Assembly: GCA_964593065.1 (NCBI GenBank)
Contig: CAZQGO010000025.1
Coordinates: 1 to 39,639, forward strand
Source of the DNA: CAZQGO01 sp964593065
GTDB taxonomy: Bacteria > Oederibacteriota > JAAXVQ01
Direction of reading: 5' to 3'
DNA: 39,639 nt
Translations under genes and position numbers: made by a program
Part shown: positions 25,791 through 33,904 of the stretch, in pieces
How positions within the stretch are numbered: position 1 is the stretch's first letter
Layout: the number at the start of each line of letters is the position of its first letter
The notes under the pieces: generated by a model
The model's input: only the letters and a program-made list of their open reading frames with translations
Told to the model about the DNA's origin: nothing
The model's database searches: none

Positions 25791-27683
25791 ATGGACTCAG
25801 ATCCCTTGTGGTACAAGGACGCGGTCATCTACGAGCTGCACGTCAAGGCCTTCAAGGACAGCACCGGGGACGGGATCGGGGACTTCGGGGGCCTCAACCA
25901 GAAACTGGACTACCTGCAGGACCTGGGCGTCAACTGCCTGTGGCTCTTGCCCTTCTACCCCTCGCCCTTGAAGGACGACGGCTACGACATCTCGGACTTC
26001 CGCTCCATCCTGCCCATGTACGGGCAGATGAAGGAATTCCGGCGCTTCGTCAAGGAGGCGCACAAGCGCGGCATCCGGGTCCTGATCGAGCTGGTCATCA
26101 ACCACACCTCCGACCAGCACCCCTGGTTCCAGGAGGCGCGCAAATCCAAACAGTCCAAGAAACGGAAGTTCTACGTTTGGTCCGACGATCCCAAGAAGTA
26201 CAAAGAAGCCCGCATCATTTTCGTGGACACGGAGAAATCCAACTGGACCTACGACCCGGAGGCCAAGCAGTACTACTGGCACCGCTTCTTCAGCCATCAG
26301 CCGGACTTGAACTTCGACAACCCCATCGTGTGCCGCACCATGTTGAACATCCTGTCCTTTTGGCTGCACACCGGCGTGGACGGGTTCCGCTTGGACGCGG
26401 TGCCGTACCTTTTCGAACGCGAGGGAACCCACTGCGAAAATCTTCCGGAAACCCACGAATACTTGAAAGCCTTGCGGCAGCGGCTGGACAAGAAATTCAA
26501 GAACAAGATGCTGCTGGCCGAGGCCAACCAGTGGCCCGCCGACGTGCGGCCCTACTTCGGCGACGGCGACGAATGCCACATGGCTTTTCACTTTCCCCTC
26601 ATGCCGCGGATCTTCATGGCCCTGCGCAAGGAGGACCGGACGCCCATCGTGGACATCATGCAGCAGACGCCCGAGATTCCGCCCAACTGCCAGTGGGCGC
26701 TGTTCCTGCGCAACCACGACGAGCTCACGCTGGAGATGGTCACCAGCGAGGAACGGGACTACATGTGGCGGGAATACGCCACGGACCCCAAGGCCAAGCT
26801 GAACCTCGGCATCCGGCGGCGCTTGGCGCCGCTCATGAACAACGGCCGCCGGCAGATGGAGCTGCTCAACAGCCTGCTGTTCAGCCTGCCCGGCACGCCG
26901 GTCATCTATTACGGCGACGAACTGGGCATGGGCGACAATATCTACCTCGGGGACCGCAACGGGGTGCGCACGCCCATGCAGTGGAACGGCGACCGCAACG
27001 CGGGCTTTTCCACGGCGGACGCGGCCGCGCTGTTCGCGCCGCTGATCGTGGACCCGGTATACGGTTACCAGGCGGTCAACGTCGAGGCCCAGGGCCGTAC
27101 GCCGACCTCATTTTTGAACTGGACCAAGCGCTTCATTTTGACCCGCAAACGCTTCAAGGCCTTCGGGCGCGGCAACCTTGAATTCCTGTTCCCTGAGAAC
27201 AAAAAGGTGCTCGTTTACCTCCGCGCCTACGAGCAGGAAAACCTGCTGATCGTCAACAACCTGTCCCGCTACGTGCAGCCCGCGTTCCTGGACCTGAAGA
27301 AATTCAGCGGCTGGACGCCCAAGGAAATGGTGGGGGGCGTCCGCTTTCCCGCCATCGGGGAGCAACCTTACTTCCTGGCCCTGGGGCCGCACAGTTTTTA
27401 CTGGTTCATCCTGGAGCCGCCGGTCGCGTCCGAATCTCCGGCCAAGGCGGCCGAAGACGTCCCGAAACCCGCGGAGGCGATCCCCAAGGACGCCGAGGCC
27501 GCCCCGCCCCAGGCCGGAGCGCCGGCGGCGCCGGCCCCGGAACCCTTGCCGGCCTCGGGAACCAAACCCGCGGAACCGGAACCCAAGCCGGGCAGGAAAG
27601 CCACGCGCGCCAGGAAAACCCCACCCCAGCCTCCCGCCGGCCCGGACAAAGCCGGACCGACGTCCGCCGGCACCGCCCAGTAG
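25791..27683 (+). CDS. treS: Trehalose synthase / maltose alpha-D-glucosyltransferase with low-complexity tail
   Basis: TreS (GH13_16) interconverts trehalose and maltose, feeding the GlgE route. The 630-residue protein opens W-Y-K-D-A-V-I-Y-E-L-H-V-K-A-F, has D-G-I-G-D-F-x-G-L, nucleophile D202 in F-R-L-D-A-V-P-Y-L, acid/base E244 in L-L-A-E-A-N-Q-W-P and the late R-N-H-D-E-L-T-L-E segment specific to TreS. The enzyme core ends near residue 543. The remaining 87 residues are Pro/Ala/Lys/Glu-rich and look like a disordered linker. In many bacteria TreS is fused to maltokinase; here mak starts 12 nt after the treS stop, so the tail may be the relic of such a fusion, or an independent tail. The ATG follows a G-rich site right after glgE. 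Confidence 0.95.
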   Translation: MDSDPLWYKDAVIYELHVKAFKDSTGDGIGDFGGLNQKLDYLQDLGVNCLWLLPFYPSPLKDDGYDISDFRSILPMYGQMKEFRRFVKEAHKRGIRVLIELVINHTSDQHPWFQEARKSKQSKKRKFYVWSDDPKKYKEARIIFVDTEKSNWTYDPEAKQYYWHRFFSHQPDLNFDNPIVCRTMLNILSFWLHTGVDGFRLDAVPYLFEREGTHCENLPETHEYLKALRQRLDKKFKNKMLLAEANQWPADVRPYFGDGDECHMAFHFPLMPRIFMALRKEDRTPIVDIMQQTPEIPPNCQWALFLRNHDELTLEMVTSEERDYMWREYATDPKAKLNLGIRRRLAPLMNNGRRQMELLNSLLFSLPGTPVIYYGDELGMGDNIYLGDRNGVRTPMQWNGDRNAGFSTADAAALFAPLIVDPVYGYQAVNVEAQGRTPTSFLNWTKRFILTRKRFKAFGRGNLEFLFPENKKVLVYLRAYEQENLLIVNNLSRYVQPAFLDLKKFSGWTPKEMVGGVRFPAIGEQPYFLALGPHSFYWFILEPPVASESPAKAAEDVPKPAEAIPKDAEAAPPQAGAPAAPAPEPLPASGTKPAEPEPKPGRKATRARKTPPQPPAGPDKAGPTSAGTAQ

Positions 27684-27694
27684 CGGGTGGCCTT

Positions 27695-29308
27695 GTGAAC
27701 CCGGCCACTGCCGCTGATCTCATTGCCAGCCTGCAGGCACAATCTTCCCGCGTCTTGGCCGCTTATCTATCCCGCCAACGCTGGTATCGCAGCAAGACTT
27801 CGGAAATTTCCAGCCTGGCCATTGAGGATTACGCCTGCGAGGACACGGTCGGCGGCTGTTATTTGCTGGCGCTGGTGAAAGTCCATCTGCCCGGACGCGA
27901 AGCCAGGTATTTCTGGCCCCTGGCGATTTTCGAGAACGGGACCGGCGCCTCCCGGGAGGCCCGGTCCATCGCCACCCTGCGCTGGCGGGGACGCGCGTGG
28001 CGCGTGCAGGAAGCCTTGCGGCTGGCGCCCTTCCAGGTCCGGCTGGCCGAGCATTGCCGCCAAGACCAGGAGCTGGCCACGGCCCGGGGGCGGATCATTT
28101 TCCGCCGTCATGCCTCCGTTGCCTGGCAGCCCGTATCGCCCGGGGAGATCAGGCTCCTGGGCGCGGAGCAGAGCAACACCTCGCTCCTGATCCGGCGGGA
28201 GGCGGTCCTGAAGGTTTACCGGCAAGTGGAATCCGAAGCCAATCCCGAAGTGGAAATGCTCAGGGTCCTGAACCGGCTGGAATTTGCGGCCGCGCCGCGC
28301 TTGCTGGCTGAAGTGGGTTACCGGGCCAGCGGAGAATCCGGAGAGGCTTCCCTGGCCATGCTGCAGAATTACATTCCCAATGAAGGGGACGGCTGGGAGT
28401 TCACGCTGCGCCTGCTGAAAGAAATTCTGGGCGCGCGCGGGCGGGGAAATGCCGGCCGGTCCGGCCGCCAACGCAAAGTCCTGGAGAACTTTGGGGAACG
28501 CCTTCGCGAGCTGGGAGAAAAGACCGGATCTCTGCACCTGGCTTTAAGCCGGGTCAAGGATGAACCGGGATTCATTCCCCGGCCCTGCACGCCCGCGGAC
28601 ACTTCCCGCTGGCAGGAGGAATACCGCGTGCTTCTGCACCAGACCTTGGCCCCGCTGCGGAATAACCCGGTCTTGAACCGGCGGCCGGTCTGGCCGCGGA
28701 GCCTGCGCGGACTGGCGGCCCGGGAAGCCCGGTTGGCCGCGCGCGGTTCCGCGCTGGCGGTGCTGGCCCGGCAGGAAGTGGATAAAATCCGCTGTCACGG
28801 CGACTTTCATCTCGGGCAGGTCTTGAACGCCAAGACGGGCTGGGTGCTCTTTGATTTCGAGGGCGAGCCCATGCGCCCGGTGGCGGTTCGCCGGGCCCTG
28901 GGCTGTCCGCTGAAGGACGTGGCCGGCATGCTGCGGTCCATTTCCTATGCCGCCCATTTTGCGGCCGCGAACGTTCCGGCCCGGGGCGCGCGCACCGGAG
29001 CCGTGGCCCGCGCCGCAACGGCTTGGGAGAAACAAGCCCGGGCGAAATTCCTGGAAGGGTACGGGCAGGCGACGGACAATTGGCGCGCGTCTTTTCTGCC
29101 GGCGCGCCGGGAGCAGACCCGGGCGGTGCTCGATTTCCTGGAACTGGAAAAAGCGATTTATGAACTGAATTATGAAATGAACAACCGTCCGGAGTGGGTA
29201 TCTATTCCCGTGGCGGGAATTCAACGCTGCCTGGCGACCGGGCCGAGGCGCCCGCCCGACGTCCCCGGGCGCGTTGCCCGCGCTAAAACCGGAGGCTACC
29301 AGCCTTGA
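27695..29308 (+). CDS. mak: Maltokinase
   Basis: Maltokinase phosphorylates maltose with ATP to maltose-1-phosphate, the donor for GlgE. The 537-residue protein has the Mak/aminoglycoside-phosphotransferase fold: an N-terminal cap with R-Q-R-W-Y/F-x-x-K (about 27-34), E-Q-S-N-T-S-L near residue 158 followed by L-K-V-Y-R carrying the ATP lysine, catalytic C-H-G-D-F-H-L-G-Q (367-375) with D370, and F-D-F-E-G-E-P (386-392) binding metal. The segment rich in L-K-D-V-A-G-M-L-R-S and the C-terminal Y-E-L-x-Y-E-x-x-N-R-P motif are family hallmarks. The GTG start is 12 nt after treS, preceded by GGGTGG. It completes a four-enzyme trehalose-to-branched-glucan operon. Confidence 0.93.
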   Translation: MNPATAADLIASLQAQSSRVLAAYLSRQRWYRSKTSEISSLAIEDYACEDTVGGCYLLALVKVHLPGREARYFWPLAIFENGTGASREARSIATLRWRGRAWRVQEALRLAPFQVRLAEHCRQDQELATARGRIIFRRHASVAWQPVSPGEIRLLGAEQSNTSLLIRREAVLKVYRQVESEANPEVEMLRVLNRLEFAAAPRLLAEVGYRASGESGEASLAMLQNYIPNEGDGWEFTLRLLKEILGARGRGNAGRSGRQRKVLENFGERLRELGEKTGSLHLALSRVKDEPGFIPRPCTPADTSRWQEEYRVLLHQTLAPLRNNPVLNRRPVWPRSLRGLAAREARLAARGSALAVLARQEVDKIRCHGDFHLGQVLNAKTGWVLFDFEGEPMRPVAVRRALGCPLKDVAGMLRSISYAAHFAAANVPARGARTGAVARAATAWEKQARAKFLEGYGQATDNWRASFLPARREQTRAVLDFLELEKAIYELNYEMNNRPEWVSIPVAGIQRCLATGPRRPPDVPGRVARAKTGGYQP

Positions 29309-29340
29309 TGACCGCTTTTACTTTTTCCCCTTGCCTGCCG

Positions 29341-29366
29341 AACCCGCACGCGGGCGTGGATTTTTA
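29341..29366 (+). terminator. Weak candidate terminator after mak
   Basis: Overlapping short inverted repeats (CCCGC/GCGGG, or CACGC/GCGTG) lie just before a TTTTT run at 29361-29365. The stems are only about 5 bp with tight loops. The position, at the end of the glg/tre operon and before an AT-rich promoter region, is what makes it plausible. Confidence 0.3.
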
Positions 29367-29415
29367 GCTTCTGAGTAAAAATGCTGGCAACTGCTGGAAA
29401 TATGATAATATTATC

Positions 29416-29443
29416 TTGAAAACAAAGGAAATAAGAATAAAAT
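29416..29443 (+). promoter_or_regulatory. Promoter for the H-NOX gene in an AT-rich block
   Basis: TTGAAA (29416-29421) and TAAAAT (29438-29443) are 16 nt apart. The 60 nt from 29401 to 29460 contain only 12 G/C bases, against well over 60 percent G+C in the flanking genes. Because the block is so AT-rich, other -10-like hexamers exist (for example TATGAT at 29401), so the exact promoter is uncertain. Confidence 0.5.
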
Positions 29444-29492
29444 AATATTTACTTCACCTCGGCCGGGGCCAGCCACGGAAAGGAGAATTACC

Positions 29493-30023
29493 ATGAAGGG
29501 AACGATTGTGAAATGCTTGGAGGAGATGGTGGTTTCACAGTTCGGTAAAAATCAATGGCAGGAGATCGTCCGGCAGTCCGGAACCGGACTGGAGAAAGTA
29601 ATCATCCTGCCGATTACCGAGATCGAAGATGCCAAGATCATGACGGTGGTGCAGAAGACCTGTGAAATTCTCAAACTCACCGTACAGCAGGCTGCGGATG
29701 CTTTCGGGGATTATTGGATGAACGTGTATGCGCCCAAGTACTATAATTCCTTTCTGAAAAAGCATACCTCGGCCAAAACTTTTTTACTCGATACGGACAA
29801 CATTCACGTGCAAATGACGCACATGATCAAAGATGCCAAACCGCCCCGGTTCAAATATGAGTGGAAAAACCCGAACACGCTGCTCATTGATTACTCCTCC
29901 CAACGCGGGCTGATTGATTTCGCGGTCGGGTTATGCAAAGGCGTCGGGAAATACTACCATGAAGACCTGCAGGTCAGGAAATTGTCCGACAGCCGGGTCG
30001 AGGTTGTTTTTCCCGGCAAATAA
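29493..30023 (+). CDS. Stand-alone H-NOX (heme-nitric oxide/oxygen binding) sensor
   Basis: The 176-residue protein is a complete H-NOX domain with nothing attached. It starts M-K-G-T-I-V like the Thermoanaerobacter (Caldanaerobacter) H-NOX I remember, has proximal heme histidine H105, the P117-P118 pair 13 residues later that bends the heme, and the heme-propionate motif Y-x-S-x-R at Y134, S136, R138. The position matching the O2-stabilising Tyr140 of that protein is F143, and the position of distal Trp9 is L9, so I predict NO binding without stable O2 binding. AAAGGAGA lies 7 nt upstream of the ATG. H-NOX genes usually neighbour a histidine kinase, diguanylate cyclase or chemoreceptor; none is here. 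Parts of the gene are only 40-45 percent GC, suggesting recent acquisition. Confidence 0.92.
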   Translation: MKGTIVKCLEEMVVSQFGKNQWQEIVRQSGTGLEKVIILPITEIEDAKIMTVVQKTCEILKLTVQQAADAFGDYWMNVYAPKYYNSFLKKHTSAKTFLLDTDNIHVQMTHMIKDAKPPRFKYEWKNPNTLLIDYSSQRGLIDFAVGLCKGVGKYYHEDLQVRKLSDSRVEVVFPGK

Positions 30024-30123
30024 GAAAAGGAATGCCGGCCGGCGTACCTGCGCGCGATGTGTGGCGCCGCCGGTGAACGGCACCGATACAGTCCGTTGAA
30101 TCCAGGACCGGAGGCGGGGTGCA

Positions 30124-30468
30124 GTGTTTGGATTGTTCCGAACCTGGCTCATCTCCAGGGTCAAAGGAAGCAACGAGCTTCGCCGCGCGTTCGCGCTCTC
30201 GCACGAGGTCGTGGTCAAGTCCGCCTTCGATCCGGCTCGGAAACAGATCGCCTTCGCCCAGAACCACGACATCGCGGTCAGCCTGCTGAAACGCGCCGCC
30301 GTCGCGCGGCAGGAGATGGTGACCGGCACGGTGGAGGTCACGGGCGAACCCGGCGCCCGGGCGTTCGACCTGCTCGACTACAGCCTTTATTCCCGCGCCA
30401 CCCCCATTACGCAAGCGCTCAAAGACGAACTCACCAACCTCATCGGACGCCTGACCATGCGATGGTAA
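30124..30468 (+). CDS. Small hypothetical protein
   Basis: The GTG at 30124 is preceded by GGAGG at 30110-30114, and the 114-residue product keeps the GC-rich codon pattern of the wider window, unlike the H-NOX gene 100 nt upstream. I do not recognise it. It is mildly basic at the N-terminus (F-R-T-W-L-I-S-R-V-K), has no signal peptide or membrane helix, and looks mixed alpha/beta with a central Q-x-E-M-V-T-G-T-V-E-V-T strand pair. No cysteine motif or catalytic signature is visible. The gene could be co-transcribed with H-NOX. The 221 nt after it hold no gene that I can support, only the secD promoter and a weak hairpin. Confidence 0.55.
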   Translation: MFGLFRTWLISRVKGSNELRRAFALSHEVVVKSAFDPARKQIAFAQNHDIAVSLLKRAAVARQEMVTGTVEVTGEPGARAFDLLDYSLYSRATPITQALKDELTNLIGRLTMRW

Positions 30469-30594
30469 TCGCGCTTTTCACTTGGCAGAAACGCAGGCCG
30501 ATCCTCATTCAGGAGATTTGATTTTGATCCCCACACCTGGAATGCGGGGCGTGGGCGGGCATACATCATTATTTCCTTCATCCCCCGAAAACCA

Positions 30595-30624
30595 TTGACA
30601 CATCCTTCCGCCCTGGCGTATACT
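30595..30624 (+). promoter_or_regulatory. Sigma-70 promoter for secD-secF
   Basis: A perfect TTGACA (30595-30600) and TATACT (30619-30624) are 18 nt apart. Transcription would begin about 58 nt before the secD ATG, giving a short leader. Confidence 0.8.
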
Positions 30625-30689
30625 TTCACAATCTTTGCGCTTTTCAAGGTTTTTCCGGAGATTCTGACACCAAGCAAGGGGGTCATCCC

Positions 30690-32027
<1,338 letters not shown>

Positions 32028-32060
32028 TTCGACCGGCACGGTCAGGAGGACTGCAGAGCC

Positions 32061-32978
32061 ATGTTGGTATTGATCCCCCACAACCTGAAGATTCCCTTCA
32101 TCCGGATCCGCTGGCTGGGCTTCGTCCTGTCCATCGCCCTGATCCTCACCGGCGTGCTGGCCCTGGTGCAGATCGGCCGGGGCAAGGCCAAGATGGGCGT
32201 GGATTTCGCGGGCGGCACCTCGGTGGAAATCGAGTTCGCCCAATCCGTGTCCTCCGACGCCCTGCGCGCGGCCCTCAAGTCCCCGGATTTCCGGGACGTG
32301 AGCCAGCAAAGCATCAACGAACCCGGCCGCTACAAGTACATGCTGCGGATTTTCGCGCCCGCGCTGCCCATGGAGGAAGTCAGCACCCGGGTGGTGGACA
32401 TCCTGCGGAAAAACATTCCGGACAACACGGTGACCGTCCTGTCCTCGGAGGACGTCGGCCCCTCCGTGTCCGCGCACCTGCGCCAGCAGGCCATGATGGC
32501 CGTCTTCTGGGCCATGGTCGGCATCCTCATCTACATCTGGTGGCGCTTCGATTTCCGGCTGTCGGTGGCCGCCACCGTCGCCACCATCCACGATCTCCTG
32601 GCCGTGCTGGGCATCATGTTCCTGCTGGGCAACGAGATCAACCTCCTGCTGGTGACGGCCCTGCTGACCATCGGCGGCTATTCGCTCAACGACACGGTCG
32701 TGGTCTTCGACCGCATCCGCGAGAACCTGCGCCTGCGCCGCAAGGATGAATACAACCAGATCGTCAACGACAGCGTCAACGAAACCCTGTCCCGGACCAT
32801 CATCACTTCCTTCGCGACGCTGCTGGTGGTCGTCTGCCTGTTCTTCCTGGGCGGGGAAGTCATCCACACCTTCGCCCTGGCCATGCTGATCGGCATCGTC
32901 GTGGGCACGTATTCCTCCATTTTCGTGGCCAGCAACTTCGTGGTGGAGTGGAACGTCCACAACCCGCTGCCCCGGTAA
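32061..32978 (+). CDS. secF: Protein translocase subunit SecF
   Basis: Partner of SecD in the accessory Sec export complex. The 305-residue membrane protein has TM1 (about 18-37), the G-V-D-F-A-G-G-T-S-V-E-I motif at about 50-61, a periplasmic domain and five further helices, with S-L-N-D-T-V-V-V-F-D-R-I-R-E-N as the SecF counterpart of the SecD TM4 motif. AGGAGGA at 32044-32050 precedes the ATG by 10 nt. It forms a two-gene operon with secD; the next gene has its own promoter. Confidence 0.96.
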   Translation: MLVLIPHNLKIPFIRIRWLGFVLSIALILTGVLALVQIGRGKAKMGVDFAGGTSVEIEFAQSVSSDALRAALKSPDFRDVSQQSINEPGRYKYMLRIFAPALPMEEVSTRVVDILRKNIPDNTVTVLSSEDVGPSVSAHLRQQAMMAVFWAMVGILIYIWWRFDFRLSVAATVATIHDLLAVLGIMFLLGNEINLLLVTALLTIGGYSLNDTVVVFDRIRENLRLRRKDEYNQIVNDSVNETLSRTIITSFATLLVVVCLFFLGGEVIHTFALAMLIGIVVGTYSSIFVASNFVVEWNVHNPLPR

Positions 32979-33012
32979 TTCGGCCGTAAAGACCGCGCGG
33001 ATCCGGCCCAAA

Positions 33013-33041
33013 TTGCTTTCACCCTCGCCCTGGGATATACT
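33013..33041 (+). promoter_or_regulatory. Promoter for the orphan lipoprotein gene
   Basis: TTGCTT (33013-33018) and TATACT (33036-33041) are 17 nt apart, 29 nt before the start codon. The match is reasonable but the -35 is not consensus. Confidence 0.6.
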
Positions 33042-33070
33042 TGCTTTAGGGGGGCAAGGGGCGTGAAAGC

Positions 33071-33811
33071 ATGCATTGCAGACCCTGGTGGACATTGGTC
33101 CTGGCCCTCTGGCTTGCGGGGTGCGGGCCCGGCGCGATTCCGGACCGGAACGTGACCCTGCAGACCTTTCCCGACCTGCTGGCGTCCTACCACGATTATC
33201 TCAAACTCGAAAAAGCCGGCGTGGGCTTGGTCCGCCTGCACCTGGACGGCGTGGTCCATACCGTATCCATGCCGTATTATCTGTTCCTGATCGCGAGCGG
33301 CCTGGAGCGCCAGGGGCGCCCGGACGATGCCGTGAAGGTCTACCTGCGGCTGTTGACCCATTTCTCCCTGCTGGGCGGCCGCAACCAGCTCGGGATCCGG
33401 GCCGACAACCGCCTGCGCTGGCTGCTGGGGGATAAAAGCTGGGTCCTGCCTTCGGTCGAGCTGGTGCGGCGCCTGCGTGCGGCCCTCGAGCGGAAGGACC
33501 CGGAAGCGCTGCGCCGGCTCATCTCCCCCGATTTCGGATTCGGCGTGGATGAAGCCGACCGCCTGGCCGTGAATTACGAAGACGGGCTCCGCATCATTGC
33601 GCAGAACATGCAAAAGGCGAGAAACCTGGACCTGCAGGTCCTGCAGCCGGCAGACGAGGACACCATCCTTCTGAAGACCACGGGCTGGTCGGGCATGAAA
33701 GATACCTGGTACTTTTTCCTGACCCGGCCCCGCGGCGCGGAGGGCTGGGAATGGAACCTGGCTTTCTGGGAAGAAGGGCGTGAACCCGGAAGCGCGAACG
33801 CCGAACCCTGA
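33071..33811 (+). CDS. Putative lipoprotein with possible NTF2-like C-terminal domain
   Basis: The 246-residue protein has a lipoprotein signal: a short N-terminus, hydrophobic stretch 7-16 and L-A-G-C with acylated cysteine C18. Residues about 70-105 look like a TPR-type helix pair (an A-x-G-L-E-R-Q-G-R-P-D-D-A-V-K-V-Y segment). Residues about 135-235 begin with a helix of E-L-V-R-R-L-R-A-A-L-E-R-K-D-P-E-A-L and end with strands rich in Trp and Tyr, an order seen in SnoaL/NTF2-like folds. I cannot name a family with confidence. It has its own promoter and an AAGGGG site, and stands alone between secF and lysS. Envelope location is likely; role unknown. Confidence 0.7.
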   Translation: MHCRPWWTLVLALWLAGCGPGAIPDRNVTLQTFPDLLASYHDYLKLEKAGVGLVRLHLDGVVHTVSMPYYLFLIASGLERQGRPDDAVKVYLRLLTHFSLLGGRNQLGIRADNRLRWLLGDKSWVLPSVELVRRLRAALERKDPEALRRLISPDFGFGVDEADRLAVNYEDGLRIIAQNMQKARNLDLQVLQPADEDTILLKTTGWSGMKDTWYFFLTRPRGAEGWEWNLAFWEEGREPGSANAEP

Positions 33812-33839
33812 ATCCTGCCTGGCTCCAACCAATCGCGGA

Positions 33840-33869
33840 TTGACAAAACCCGCACATCGTTGCTAAACT
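33840..33869 (+). promoter_or_regulatory. Sigma-70 promoter for the lysS-lol-mcs-clpC run, extended -10
   Basis: A perfect TTGACA (33840-33845) and TAAACT (33864-33869) are 18 nt apart, with TGC before the -10. No other clear promoter is visible between lysS and clpC, where gaps are 48 nt or less and most genes overlap, so it may drive the whole cluster. Confidence 0.75.
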
Positions 33870-33904
33870 AGCCTACTTTATACAAAATAATGAAGGGGTT
33901 TTTC

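Noticed and set aside
29385..29402. A sigma-54-like TGGCA ... TGG element upstream of H-NOX.
   Set aside because: The spacing between the GG and the required GC does not fit the -24/-12 rule, so I kept the sigma-70-type reading.
30530..30555. Hairpin CCCACACC/GGCGTGGG after the small hypothetical gene as a terminator.
   Set aside because: One mismatch in 8 bp and no clean T-run; too weak to annotate.
33890..33904. An upstream ATG for lysS giving five more residues.
   Set aside because: This ATG overlaps the AAGGGG ribosome binding site that serves the ATG at 33905.
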